Assembly: GCF_029223485.1 (NCBI RefSeq)
Contig: NZ_JARHTP010000031.1
Span: 20,003 to 84,002 of the forward strand
Source: Streptomyces coacervatus
GTDB taxonomy: Bacteria > Actinomycetota > Actinomycetes > Streptomycetales > Streptomycetaceae
Direction: 5' to 3'
DNA length: 64,000 nucleotides
Numbering within the stretch: position 1 is the stretch's first letter; each line of letters starts with the position of its first letter. The notes under the pieces are model-generated. The model worked only from the letters and a program-made list of their open reading frames with translations, did not search any database and was not told the origin of the DNA. The translations under genes and the position numbers were made by a program. Below, in pieces: positions 14,761-23,506 of the stretch.

Positions 14761-16827
14761 TCAGCTGGTCGTCACGGCGGTGTCGTCGAGGACGAAGCTG
14801 GTCTGGAGCGAGGAGTCCTCGACACCGCTGAACTTCAGGGTGACGGTCGAGCCCGCGTACGAGCTCAGGTCGAAGGACTTCTGGGCGTACCCGGAGGCGG
14901 CGTTGAGGTTCGAGTACGTCGCCAGGGTCGTCGAACCGGCGGTGACGGTCAGCTTGTCGTAGGCCGTGCTGCCGGTCTCCGCGGTGTCGATGTGCAGGTA
15001 GAAGGTGAAGGTCGCCTTGCAGCCGCTCGGCACGGTCACCGACTGGGACAGCGTGTCGGTGTGCGAGGAGCCGTATCCGTCCAGCCAGGCGTAGTACGAA
15101 CCGGCGTGTGCCGACTCACTGCTGGAGTTGGTGATGACACCGCTGGACGAGGTCCAGGTGGTGTTGCCCGACTCGAAGCCCGGGTTGCCGAGCAGCTGGG
15201 ACGAGGTGCAGGTGCCGCTGCTGGAACCGACGGTCCAGGTGAAGGAGGTCGAGCCGGAGGCGCCCGTGCTGTCGCTCGCGGTGACGGTGACCTGGTAGGT
15301 GCCCGCGGTGGACGCCGTACCCGTGATCTTGCCGGTCGAGCTGCTGATCGACAGCCCGGTCGGCAGGCCGCTCGCGCTGTAGGTCAGGGTCGCCCCCGCG
15401 CTGTCGGTGGCGCTGATCTGGAGGCTGACCGAGCTGCCGGTCGTCGTCGACTGGCTGCCCGGGTTGGTGACGGTCACCGTGTTGCCGGTGGTGCTGCCGG
15501 AGGTGAAGGCGGTGGTGCCGTTGGGGGTGCCCCAGCCGGTCGGGCCGTCGTAGCCGGTCTCGGCGGTGCAGAAGTAGGCCGTGGAGCAGGAGCCGTTGCT
15601 GCCGCTGGTCACGTCGTACAGGTTGCTGGTGTGGCTGTAGGGGTACTTCGCCGGGTAGTCGCTCGAACCCGGGGTGCCGGCCAGCGCGTACACGCCCGCG
15701 ATGATCGGCGCGGAGGCGCTGGTGCCGCCGTAGACCGCCCAGCCGGAGCCGCCGTAGGTGTCGTACACGGCCACACCGGTGGCCGGGTCGGCGACGGCGG
15801 AGACGTCGGCCTCCATGCGCTTGGTGCAGCCGGTGTCGGTCTGCCAGCTCGGCTTGGAGTCGTACGCGGAGCAGCCGGAGCCGGTGCCCTCGGTGGAGCT
15901 GGTCTTCCACACGGACTCGGTCCAGCCGCGGGAGTTGGAGGAGGTGCTCAGCGCCGTGCCGCCGACGGCGGTCACGTACTGGGACGTCGCCGGGTACTCG
16001 GCGCCGTAGGCGGAGTCACCGGAGGAGACGGTGATCGCGACACCCGGGTGCTTGAAGTACGAGGTGTCCTCGCTGGTCTGGGAGGAGGACTCGGAGCCGC
16101 CCCAGCTGTTGGAGACGAACTTGGCGCCGAGCGCGACGGCCTCGTTCTCGGCGGTGCCGAGGTCGGAGTCCGTCGCCGAGTTGGCCTCGACCAGGATGAT
16201 GTTGCAGTTCGGGCAGACGGCGCTGACCATGTCGAGGTCCAGCGCCTCTTCACCGGCCCAGCCGGTGTCGTTGGTGGGCAGCGAGGTCGTGGAACCGGTC
16301 TGGCTGACCTGCTTGAAGCAGCCGCTGGCCTTGGTGCAGGCGGACAGGCCGTATGTCGAGCGGTAAGTGGCCAGGTCCGACTCGGCGTTGGGGTCGTTGT
16401 ACGCGTCCACGATGGCGACGGTCAGGCCCGAGCCGCCCGTTGACGGCAGGTTGTAGGCGCTGTGCAGGTTGGCCGGGCTGAGGCCGGAGGGTGCGGCGGC
16501 GGCGACCGCGGAGGCCAGCCGCTGCTTGATGTCGGTGCGGCGCTGGGCGAAGCAGGACGCGTGACCGGGGGCCGCGGTGGCGCACAGGTGCGTGGTGGGC
16601 ACCTTCTGGCCGGCCTTGCCGGTTGAGTGGAACGTCTGCCGCTCGGGGGAGGTGAGCGCCTTGGAGTTCTGGGTGGTGCGGGAGATGTGCGAGGCCGCGG
16701 ACGCTGCGGGCGTTGCGTGCGCGGGTGCCGCGACGAGTCCGGCAAGGCCGAGCGCGAGGCTGGGGATGGCTACGGCCAGGAGTCTTCGCAGGCTCCGTCT
16801 GGACTTTCCGGTGCGTGTCTGACGCAT
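14761..16827 (-). CDS. Secreted S53 serine-carboxyl peptidase (sedolisin) with Ig-like and C-terminal binding domains
   Basis: A 688-residue extracellular protease active at acid pH in known relatives. An N-terminal signal (cleavage near APAHA|TP) is followed by a short pro-region and the S53 domain. Catalytic residues visible are Glu193 and Asp197 (GWAGEEALDLD), Asp271 (VSSGDSAYG, oxyanion) and Ser370 (GGTSASAP). The calcium-site region (DVTSG... then GYDGPTGWGTPNG) closes the domain. A putative Ig/cadherin-like domain (about 450-535) and a C-terminal beta-sandwich (about 545-688) follow. The pro-domain is much shorter than in typical sedolisins. GGAGG stands 10 bases before the ATG. Confidence 0.9.
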   Translation of the reverse strand: MRQTRTGKSRRSLRRLLAVAIPSLALGLAGLVAAPAHATPAASAASHISRTTQNSKALTSPERQTFHSTGKAGQKVPTTHLCATAAPGHASCFAQRRTDIKQRLASAVAAAAPSGLSPANLHSAYNLPSTGGSGLTVAIVDAYNDPNAESDLATYRSTYGLSACTKASGCFKQVSQTGSTTSLPTNDTGWAGEEALDLDMVSAVCPNCNIILVEANSATDSDLGTAENEAVALGAKFVSNSWGGSESSSQTSEDTSYFKHPGVAITVSSGDSAYGAEYPATSQYVTAVGGTALSTSSNSRGWTESVWKTSSTEGTGSGCSAYDSKPSWQTDTGCTKRMEADVSAVADPATGVAVYDTYGGSGWAVYGGTSASAPIIAGVYALAGTPGSSDYPAKYPYSHTSNLYDVTSGSNGSCSTAYFCTAETGYDGPTGWGTPNGTTAFTSGSTTGNTVTVTNPGSQSTTTGSSVSLQISATDSAGATLTYSASGLPTGLSISSSTGKITGTASTAGTYQVTVTASDSTGASGSTSFTWTVGSSSGTCTSSQLLGNPGFESGNTTWTSSSGVITNSSSESAHAGSYYAWLDGYGSSHTDTLSQSVTVPSGCKATFTFYLHIDTAETGSTAYDKLTVTAGSTTLATYSNLNAASGYAQKSFDLSSYAGSTVTLKFSGVEDSSLQTSFVLDDTAVTTS

Positions 16828-17161
16828 GGGGGTACTGCCTCCGTCGTTGGAGTGGGGTTCTCGACGCTGGTGGCAGGCCTGTGACGCGCGTAGCGGCGGC
16901 GGTGCGCGATGCCGTCATGGGCATGACACATTGAACGTCCTGTGATGCCGTTGGTGACGCCGTTGTGGTGCGGTTGTGTGTGACATGACAGGACGGCCAG
17001 AAAGTAGCGGGTGGCGAGGACGCCGGAACAGACGCGCCGGAAGAACTTTGCCGCTCCATAGAAGCTCCATGGACGGCGCATGGAAGACGTTTGGTCGGCC
17101 CATGAAAGCTCCATGGGCCGACCCGAAGCCTTGGGAGGCAGGCAGCAGAAGCCTTGGGAGG
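16828..17161. other. 334-base gene-free stretch between the sedolisin gene and nrdB
   Basis: This region holds the sedolisin promoter side and the 3' side of nrdB. Near 16914-16927 is a 14-base palindrome, GTCATG-GG-CATGAC, placed like an operator about 90 bases upstream of the sedolisin ATG. Near nrdB are a 12-base-pair perfect hairpin (17093-17123), duplicated GAAGCTCCATGG-like words, and the direct repeat GAAGCCTTGGGAGGC (twice, 17125-17162). No ORF with Streptomyces codon bias was found. Confidence 0.6.
17093..17123 (-). terminator. Probable nrdAB transcription terminator hairpin
   Basis: GGTCGGCCCATG (17093-17104) and CATGGGCCGACC (17112-17123) form a perfect 12-base-pair stem around a seven-base loop, about 40 bases after the nrdB stop. 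It lacks a U-tract, as is usual in Streptomyces. Confidence 0.65.
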
Positions 17162-18172
17162 CTAGAAGTCCTCGTCGAGGTCGACCGTGCCCTCCACCGC
17201 GACCTGGTACGCCGAAGGGCGGCGCTCGAAGAAGTTGGTCAGTTCCTGGACGCCCTGCAACTCCATGAAGGAGAAGGGGTTCTCGGAGCCGTACACCGGG
17301 GCGAAGCCGAGGCGGGTGAGGCGCTGGTCGGCGACGCATTCCAGGTACTGGCGCATCGATTCGGTGTTCATGCCGGGCAGGCCGTCACCGCACAGATCGC
17401 GCCCGAACTGCAGCTCGGCCTCGACGGCTTCCCTCAGCATGTCCGTCACCTCCTGCTGGAGCTGGTCGTCGAAGAGCTCCGGCTCCTCCTTGCGGACGGT
17501 GTCGACCACGTCGAACGCGAAGCTCATGTGCATGGTCTCGTCACGGAACACCCAGTTGGTGCCGGTGGCGAGTCCGTGCAGCAGACCGCGGCTGCGGAAC
17601 CAGTACACGTACGCGAAGGCGCCGTAGAAGAACAGGCCCTCGATGCAGGCCGCGAAGCAGATCAGGTTGAGCAGGAAGCGGCGCCGGTCGGCCTTGGACT
17701 CCAGGCGGTCGAGCTTGTCCACCGAGTCGATCCACTTGAAGCAGAACTGGGCCTTCTCGCGGATGGAGGGGATGTTCTCGACGGCCGCGAAGGCGGCGGC
17801 GCGGTCCTCCGGGTCGGGGAGGTAGGTGTCCAGGAGGGTCAGATAGAACTGGACGTGGACTGCCTCCTCGAACAGCTGGCGGCTCAAATAGAGCCGTGCT
17901 TCGGGGGAGTTGATGTGCTTGTACAGCGTCAGGACCAGGTTGTTCGCCACGATCGAGTCGCCCGTCGCGAAGAAGGCGACCAGACGGCCGATCAGGTGCT
18001 GCTCGGCGGGCGTCAGCTTGGCGAGGTCGGCGACGTCCGAGTGGAGGTCGACCTCCTCCACGGTCCAGGTGTTCTTGATGGCGTCCCGGTAGCGCTCGTA
18101 GAAGTCCGGGTAGCGCATGGGGCGGAGGGTCAGCTCGAAGCCCGGGTCGAGCAGATTCTGGGTGGTGGACAT
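17162..18172 (-). CDS. nrdB: Class Ia ribonucleotide reductase, beta (radical) subunit
   Basis: A 336-residue di-iron protein that supplies the tyrosyl radical for aerobic deoxynucleotide synthesis. All ligands have the E. coli NrdB spacing: Asp72, Glu103, His106, Glu178, Glu212, His215. The radical tyrosine is Tyr110 (EEAVHVQFY). The ATG overlaps the nrdA stop by one base (TAATG), so the two are translationally coupled. Confidence 0.96.
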   Translation of the reverse strand: MSTTQNLLDPGFELTLRPMRYPDFYERYRDAIKNTWTVEEVDLHSDVADLAKLTPAEQHLIGRLVAFFATGDSIVANNLVLTLYKHINSPEARLYLSRQLFEEAVHVQFYLTLLDTYLPDPEDRAAAFAAVENIPSIREKAQFCFKWIDSVDKLDRLESKADRRRFLLNLICFAACIEGLFFYGAFAYVYWFRSRGLLHGLATGTNWVFRDETMHMSFAFDVVDTVRKEEPELFDDQLQQEVTDMLREAVEAELQFGRDLCGDGLPGMNTESMRQYLECVADQRLTRLGFAPVYGSENPFSFMELQGVQELTNFFERRPSAYQVAVEGTVDLDEDF

Positions 18173-20544
18173 TACTGGCAGGCCTCGCAGGACTCGGGGT
18201 TTTCCAGGGAGCAGGCGACCGCGTCGGGGTCGGCTGCTTGCTGCACGGGGATGGTCTTTTCAGGCTGAGCTTGGGCTTGGGCGGCGCGGGCGATGCGGGT
18301 CGCCGGGCGGGAGCGCAGGTAGTACGTCGTCTTCAGGCCCTGCTTCCAGGCATACGCGTACATCGAGGAGAGCTTGCCGATGGTCGGCGTCTCCAGGAAC
18401 AGGTTCAGGGACTGGGACTGGTCCAGGTAGGGGGTGCGGGCCGCCGCCATGTCGATCAGGCCGCGCTGCGGGATCTCCCATGCCGTGCGGTACAGGGCGC
18501 GTACGTCGGCGGGGATCCAGGCGAAGTCCTGCACCGAGCCGTTGGCGTCGCGCAGCGCCTCGCGGGTGCGGGCGTCCCAGACACCCAGCTCCTTCAGGTC
18601 CTTCACCAAGTACGAGTTGACCTGCAGGAATTCACCGGACAACGTCTCGCGCTTGAAGAGGTTCGACACCTGCGGCTCGATGCACTCGTACACGCCCGCG
18701 ATCGACGCGATGGTGGCGGTCGGGGCGATGGCCAGCAGCAGGCTGTTGCGCATACCGACGGTGGCGATGCGTTCCCGCAGTGCCGCCCAGCGCTCCGGCC
18801 AGGTGAGTTCGGTGTCGTAGTGGTCGGGGTGCAGGATGCCGCGGGCCGTACGGGTCTTCTCCCAGGCCGGCAACGGGCCGCTCCGCTCGGCCAGGTCGGC
18901 CGAGGCCTCGTACGCGGCGAGCATGATGCGCTCGGCGATACGGGTGGACAGGGCCTTGGCCTCCGGCGAGTCGAAGGGCAGGCGGAGCTTGAAGAAGACG
19001 TCCTGCAGGCCCATCGCGCCGAGGCCCACGGGGCGCCAGCGCGCGTTCGACCGGCCCGCCTGCTCGGTGGGGTAGAAGTTGATGTCGACCACGCGGTCCA
19101 GGAAGGTCACCGCCGTGCGGACGGTCTCGTCCAGCCGCTCCCAGTCGATGTCCCGACCGGCAACGAATGCGCCGAGGTTGACCGAACCCAGGTTGCAGAC
19201 CGCCGTCTCGCCGTCGTCCGTGACCTCCAGGATCTCCGTGCAGAGGTTGGAGGAGTGGACGACGTGGCCCGGCTCGGCCGTCTGGTTTGCGGTGCGGTTG
19301 GCGGCGTCCTTGAAGGTCATCCAGCCGTTGCCGGTCTGGGCGAGGGTGCGCATCATGCGGCCGTAGAGGTCGCGGGCGGGGATGGTCTTGCGCGCGAGAC
19401 CCTCGGCCTCGGCCTTGCGGTAGGCGGCGTCGAACTCCTCGCCCCACAGGTCCACCAGCTCGGGCACGTCGGCGGGCGAGAAGAGGGACCACAGCTCGTC
19501 GGCGTTGACGCGACGCATGAACTCGTCCGGGATCCAGTGCGCGAGGTTCAGGTTGTGCGTACGGCGGGCGTCCTCACCGGTGTTGTCGCGCAGCTCCAGG
19601 AACTCCTCGATGTCGGAGTGCCAGGTCTCCAGATAGACCGCGGCCGCGCCCTTGCGTCGGCCGCCCTGGTTCACGGCGGCGACCGAGGCGTCGAGCGTCT
19701 TCAGGAACGGGACGATGCCGTTGGAGTGGCCGTTGGTACCGCGGATCAGCGAACCGCGCGAACGGATCCGGCTGTACGACAGTCCGATGCCGCCGGCGTG
19801 CTTCGAGAGGCGGGCCACCTGGTGGTAGCGGTCGTAGATGGAGTCCAGCTCGTCGAGCGGGGAGTCGAGGAGGTAGCAGGACGACATCTGGGGGTGCCGG
19901 GTGCCGGAGTTGAAGAGCGTGGGCGAGGACGGGAGGTAGTCGAGGCGGCTCATCAGGCCGTAGAGCGCGGCGACTTCGTCGACGGAGCGGGCCGAGTCGT
20001 CCTCGGCGAGGCCGCTCGCCACCCGAAGCATGAAGTGCTGCGGCGTCTCGATGACGCGGCGGGTGATCGGGTGCCGGAGCAGGTAGCGGCTGTGGAGCGT
20101 GCGCAGGCCGAAGTAGCCGAAGCGGTCGTCCCCTTGGGGGTCCACGAGTGCGTCGAGGCGTTCGGCGTGCAGGCGCACGAACTCCGCCGTGCGGTCGGCG
20201 ATGAGGCCCTCGCGGTGGCCGACGGCGACCGACTCGGTGAAGGACGTGACGCCCTGCGAGGCGGCCTCCGCGGCGATGCTGACGGTCAGCAGACGCGCGG
20301 CCAGCCGCGAGTACGCGGGGTCGTCCGAGATGAGGCCGGCGGCCGCCTCCGTGGCCAGTTCGCGCAGCTCCGTCTCGTCCGCGCGGGCGGACCGGCCGCG
20401 CAGTGCGGCGGCGGCGACCCGGCCGGGGTCGGCGTCGGGGAGGTCGGCGGTCAGCTCGGTCAGGGTCCGCAGCAGCGCGGCTCCGGGACCGTCGTCGGCC
20501 ACCGGGGGCGTCGCTGAAGCCGGTTCGGCTGGCGCGATGGTCAC
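18172..20544 (-). CDS. nrdA: Class Ia ribonucleotide reductase, alpha (catalytic) subunit
   Basis: A 790-residue catalytic subunit reducing ribonucleotides to deoxyribonucleotides. Visible landmarks are SSNLCTEI, AVCNLGSVNLG (active-site cysteine loop), the nucleotide-site GGRRKGA region and a C-terminal redox pair CEAC two residues from the end. A GTG at 20544 is chosen because GAGGGAGAG lies six bases before it; an in-frame GTG eight codons earlier lacks a ribosome site. The leader carries a cobalamin riboswitch and the promoter two NrdR boxes, so expression should fall when B12 is plentiful and a B12-dependent reductase can take over. Confidence 0.96.
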   Translation of the reverse strand: MTIAPAEPASATPPVADDGPGAALLRTLTELTADLPDADPGRVAAAALRGRSARADETELRELATEAAAGLISDDPAYSRLAARLLTVSIAAEAASQGVTSFTESVAVGHREGLIADRTAEFVRLHAERLDALVDPQGDDRFGYFGLRTLHSRYLLRHPITRRVIETPQHFMLRVASGLAEDDSARSVDEVAALYGLMSRLDYLPSSPTLFNSGTRHPQMSSCYLLDSPLDELDSIYDRYHQVARLSKHAGGIGLSYSRIRSRGSLIRGTNGHSNGIVPFLKTLDASVAAVNQGGRRKGAAAVYLETWHSDIEEFLELRDNTGEDARRTHNLNLAHWIPDEFMRRVNADELWSLFSPADVPELVDLWGEEFDAAYRKAEAEGLARKTIPARDLYGRMMRTLAQTGNGWMTFKDAANRTANQTAEPGHVVHSSNLCTEILEVTDDGETAVCNLGSVNLGAFVAGRDIDWERLDETVRTAVTFLDRVVDINFYPTEQAGRSNARWRPVGLGAMGLQDVFFKLRLPFDSPEAKALSTRIAERIMLAAYEASADLAERSGPLPAWEKTRTARGILHPDHYDTELTWPERWAALRERIATVGMRNSLLLAIAPTATIASIAGVYECIEPQVSNLFKRETLSGEFLQVNSYLVKDLKELGVWDARTREALRDANGSVQDFAWIPADVRALYRTAWEIPQRGLIDMAAARTPYLDQSQSLNLFLETPTIGKLSSMYAYAWKQGLKTTYYLRSRPATRIARAAQAQAQPEKTIPVQQAADPDAVACSLENPESCEACQ

Positions 20545-20638
20545 GTGGGGCTCTCCCTCGCTCGGCACGGGGGCCTTGCGGAGGGCAGGGGGCAGTCACG
20601 AGCGCGCACGGCGTCGCGTCCACCGGCCCACTCCACGA

Positions 20639-20664
20639 GGCCCGGACGTCAAGGCGCCCGGGCC
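20639..20664 (-). terminator. Hairpin between riboswitch and nrdA start, possible expression platform
   Basis: GGCCCGG (20639-20645) and CCGGGCC (20658-20664) form a seven-base-pair GC stem just 3' of the aptamer. It could be the terminator arm that responds to cobalamin. There is no U-tract. Confidence 0.4.
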
Positions 20665-20674
20665 GGACGGCCTG

Positions 20675-20790
20675 GGCACACTGTCGGCAGGTCCTCGGAC
20701 TGACGCTCAAACGTGCATGAACACGCATGAGTACACCGTTGCGGGACAGTTCCGGATTCGCACCGGATTCCCCTGCGGCGACAGCGAGCA
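20675..20790 (-). ncRNA. Adenosylcobalamin riboswitch in the nrdAB leader
   Basis: On the minus strand the conserved cobalamin core is clear: GGGAATCCGGTGCGAATCCG, then GAACTGTCCCGCAACGGT. The B12 box follows as AGTCCGAGGACCTGCC. Outer bases CTGTCG and CGACAG (20779-20784 and 20681-20686) pair as the closing stem. S. coelicolor nrdABS is known to be repressed by vitamin B12 through such an element, and the placement here is the same. Confidence 0.93.
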
Positions 20791-20792
20791 TG

Positions 20793-20798
20793 AGCATA
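20793..20798 (-). promoter_or_regulatory. -10 element of the nrdAB promoter
   Basis: TATGCT on the minus strand fits TANNNT and overlaps the proximal NrdR box. Transcription from here would include the whole riboswitch. No good -35 was found. Confidence 0.4.
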
Positions 20799-20839
20799 CA
20801 TCTTGTGCCGGGATTCGGTTGCACCCCCAGATGTTGTGT
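20794..20839 (-). promoter_or_regulatory. Tandem NrdR boxes upstream of nrdAB
   Basis: Two related 16-base sites, read on the plus strand as GCATACATCTTGTGCC (20794-20809) and CCCCCAGATGTTGTGT (20824-20839), start 30 bases apart, close to three helical turns. They contain the CACAAGATGT / CACAACATCT words of Streptomyces NrdR boxes. NrdR is the ATP/dATP-sensing repressor of RNR genes. Confidence 0.65.
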
Positions 20840-20859
20840 CGTGGCGACTTCGGAGCGTG

Positions 20860-21360
20860 TCAGAGCGTCAACTCATAGGTGATCAGCGTGAAGTCGACGC
20901 CCGGGATCGGGTTCCAGTCGCGCTCGGGGGCGCGGACGAAGCCGGCGCGCTCGTAGATGCGGTGGGCGGCGTGCATGATCGGCTGGGTGGACAGGACGAT
21001 GCCGGTGCAGCCGGCAGCTCTTGCCCGGTCGACACAGGCGCGGACGAGGGCCTCTCCGGCTCCTCTGCCGCGGGCGGCCCGGTCGACGGCGAGCATACGG
21101 ATCTCGGCTTCTGAGGGGCCGGCTATGTCGGCCATGGGGCCCGGGGACGGGACGAAGGTGACGCCGCCGAGGAGTTGGTCGCCCTGGGTGGCCACCAGTA
21201 CGTCGGATGCGGCCGCCCGCTTGGCGACGTCCCTCAGTTCGCCGAGGTACCAGTCGCTCTCGCCGAAGGTGAGGAGGCCGTCCTGGAGGTAGGCCTGGGC
21301 GGTGATCTCGCCGAGGGTCTCGTACTCGCCGGGTGCCACCGGCCTGATCACGATGTCCAT
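20860..21360 (-). CDS. GNAT-family N-acetyltransferase
   Basis: A 166-residue acetyl-CoA-dependent acetyltransferase. Motif A (MLAVDRAARGRGAGEALV) carries the R/Q-x-x-G-x-G/A pyrophosphate loop, and motif B (HAAHRIYERAGF) follows. The substrate is unknown. The ATG at 21360 (MDIVIRPVAP) matches the usual N-terminal strand. There is no Shine-Dalgarno sequence; a CACACT hexamer seven bases upstream may mean a leaderless message. Its stop lies only about 20 bases from the nrdA operator region. Confidence 0.85.
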   Translation of the reverse strand: MDIVIRPVAPGEYETLGEITAQAYLQDGLLTFGESDWYLGELRDVAKRAAASDVLVATQGDQLLGGVTFVPSPGPMADIAGPSEAEIRMLAVDRAARGRGAGEALVRACVDRARAAGCTGIVLSTQPIMHAAHRIYERAGFVRAPERDWNPIPGVDFTLITYELTL

Positions 21361-21387
21361 GAACCCGAGTGTGCCGGACGGGTACGA

Positions 21388-21421
21388 CAACGGGCCGCCG
21401 GTTTTTCCCGGCGGCCCGTTG
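21388..21421 (-). terminator. Perfect 14-bp hairpin terminator after mctP
   Basis: CAACGGGCCGCCGG and CCGGCGGCCCGTTG form a perfect stem with a six-base TTTTTC loop. It lies between the mctP stop (21459) and the GNAT start (21360). Confidence 0.8.
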
Positions 21422-21458
21422 ATCACCGTAACTACTTGCGTAACTACTGGCGTGATGA

Positions 21459-23096
21459 CTAGTGGGAAGCCCCGGCCGTGGCCGGCGGCAGGTCCGCCTT
21501 CACGCCCGGGTCGCCCGCGTCCGCCGTGTAGTCGTCCGGCTTGGTCTCGTCGACGCCCTCCGGGGCCTTCAGCGCCTTCAGCACGAAGGTGAGCACCACC
21601 GCCACCACCGCGTTCAGGACGAACGCCGTCAGGCCGATGTAGCCCATCTCGCCGAGGCCCGGGACGTTCGCGTTGGAGCCGCCGAAGTGCTTCTGGCCCG
21701 GGTTGGTCGGGGAGGCGACGCCATACGCGGCGAGGGTGCCGTAGACCATGCCGACCGCCCAGCCCGCGAGCAGCGCCCAGCGGTGGAACCAGCGCGTGAA
21801 CAGGCCGCCGACCAGGGCCGGGAAGGTCTGCAGGATCCAGATGCCGCCCAGCAGCTGGAAGTTGATGGCGACCGTCTTGTCCATCGTCAGGACGAAGACC
21901 AGGGCACCCACCTTCACCAGCAGCGAGACCAGCTTGGAGACCTTGGTCTCCTGTTCCGGCGTCGCGTCCGGCTTGATGAAGTCCTTGTAGATGTTGCGGG
22001 TGAAGAGGTTCGCGGCCGCGATGGACATGATGGCCGCCGGGACGAGCGCGCCGATGCCGATCGCCGCGAAGGCCACGCCTGCGAACCAGCTCGGGAACAT
22101 GTTCTCGAAGAGCTGCGGGATCGCCAACTGGCCGTTGGTGACCTTGACTCCGGCCGCGATCGCCATGAAGCCCAGCAGTGCGAGCAGGCCCAGCATCAGC
22201 GAATACAGCGGCAGGATCGTGGTGTTGCGGCGGATCACGTTACGGCTCTTCGAGGACAGCGTCGCGGTGATCGAGTGCGGGTACATGAAGAGCGCGAGCG
22301 CGGAGCCCAACGCCAGCGTGGCGTACGTCCATTGGTTCGCCTCGGCCGGAACCAGCGCCCCGCGCGGCTTGCCGGTCACCGGGTTGGGCGTGCTGAACGC
22401 CGCGCTCGCCTTGGCGAAGATGTCGTCGAAGCCGCCCAGCTTGATCGGGATGTAGATGATCGCGACGGCGATGACGATGTAGATCAGCGCGTCCTTGACG
22501 AACGCGATCAGCGCGGGCGCGCGCAGGCCCGACGAGTACGTGTACGCCGCCAGCACGCCGAAGGCGATCAGCAGCGGCAGGTCCTTCACGAACCAGTTGG
22601 AGTTCGCGCTGCCGCCGATGCCCATGACGTCCAACACGGCCTGGATGCCGACCAGTTGGAGTGCGATGTACGGCATCGTCGCGAGAATGCCGGTCACGGC
22701 CACCGCCAGCGACAGGCCCTTCGAGCCGAACCTGCCGCGTACGAAGTCCGAGGTGGTGACATATCCGTGCCGGTGCGAGACCGACCACAGCCGCGGCAGG
22801 AACGTGAAGATCAGCGGGTACACCAGGATGGTGTACGGCACCGCGAAGAAGCCGGCCGCACCCGCCGCGTAGATCGCCGCGGGCACGGCGACGAAGGTGT
22901 ACGCCGTGTACAGGTCGCCGCCGAGCAGGAACCAGGTGACCCAGGTGCCGAACGACCGTCCGCCCAGGCCCCATTCGTCGAGGCTCTGCTCGTTCTCGGC
23001 CTTGCGCCAGCGTGCCGCCAGGAAGCCCATGACCGTGACGGCCAGGAAGAAGAAGATGAAGACGCCGAGCGCGACGCCGTTCACGCCGTCCTTCAC
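21459..23096 (-). CDS. mctP: Sodium:solute symporter, monocarboxylate (pyruvate/lactate) uptake permease MctP type
   Basis: A 545-residue SSS-family transporter with about 13 membrane helices. The N-terminal YTAYTFVAVPAAIYAAGAAGF region and central GALVPAAIMSIAAANLFTRNIYKDF match the conserved symporter core. Its overlap with a DUF3311 gene is typical for MctP-type monocarboxylate permeases, where the small protein is probably an accessory subunit. Substrate choice is inferred from family and context. Confidence 0.85.
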   Translation of the reverse strand: MKDGVNGVALGVFIFFFLAVTVMGFLAARWRKAENEQSLDEWGLGGRSFGTWVTWFLLGGDLYTAYTFVAVPAAIYAAGAAGFFAVPYTILVYPLIFTFLPRLWSVSHRHGYVTTSDFVRGRFGSKGLSLAVAVTGILATMPYIALQLVGIQAVLDVMGIGGSANSNWFVKDLPLLIAFGVLAAYTYSSGLRAPALIAFVKDALIYIVIAVAIIYIPIKLGGFDDIFAKASAAFSTPNPVTGKPRGALVPAEANQWTYATLALGSALALFMYPHSITATLSSKSRNVIRRNTTILPLYSLMLGLLALLGFMAIAAGVKVTNGQLAIPQLFENMFPSWFAGVAFAAIGIGALVPAAIMSIAAANLFTRNIYKDFIKPDATPEQETKVSKLVSLLVKVGALVFVLTMDKTVAINFQLLGGIWILQTFPALVGGLFTRWFHRWALLAGWAVGMVYGTLAAYGVASPTNPGQKHFGGSNANVPGLGEMGYIGLTAFVLNAVVAVVLTFVLKALKAPEGVDETKPDDYTADAGDPGVKADLPPATAGASH

Positions 23097-23356
23097 TTGG
23101 ACGCACCGCCCTTCTGCGCGGCGCGGGCGCGCTGGTCACGCTGCCACAGCTGGTACGCCGTCACCGTCAGCGCGGTGGAGATCAGCACCCACAGCATCTG
23201 GTACCAGTAGAAGAACGGGATGCCTGCGAACGCCGGGTCCGTCTTGGCGTATGAGCCGACCCAGAGCATCGCCACGAAGGGCGCCACGAGGCAGAGGGCG
23301 ATGACCACGCGGACCGGTGTCACCACCGGGGGTCTCACTTCAGGCGCATCTGACAT
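23093..23356 (-). CDS. DUF3311 small membrane protein, partner of the MctP symporter
   Basis: An 87-residue protein with two hydrophobic helices and a conserved centre, GIPFFYWYQMLWVLIST, diagnostic of DUF3311. It almost always precedes an SSS-type permease; here the stop overlaps the mctP start (ATGA). GGAG lies eight bases before the ATG. Confidence 0.9.
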   Translation of the reverse strand: MSDAPEVRPPVVTPVRVVIALCLVAPFVAMLWVGSYAKTDPAFAGIPFFYWYQMLWVLISTALTVTAYQLWQRDQRARAAQKGGASK

Positions 23357-23411
23357 ATGTGCGGCTCCGTCCCCTCACTGATCCCATTGATCACCTGTGT
23401 AATGCGCAGGC

Positions 23412-23417
23412 AATCTA
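23412..23417 (-). promoter_or_regulatory. Candidate -10 of the DUF3311-mctP operon
   Basis: TAGATT on the minus strand, with TTCCGC 18 bases upstream, about 55 bases before the DUF3311 ATG. Two small inverted repeats (CATA-CCGA-TATG and CCGA-TG-TCGG) lie just upstream and could be regulator sites. Confidence 0.35.
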
Positions 23418-23506
23418 GGTCACCGCGCGAAGGCAGCGGAAGACCTCGTCCGCATATCGGTATGTCGATTCCGTGAAGGCCCGACATCGGTGTCATTGAC
23501 TGAGCG

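Noticed and set aside
14992..16443. A 483-codon plus-strand frame
   Set aside because: Antisense shadow of the sedolisin gene; composition is repetitive Gly/Ala/Val/Arg.
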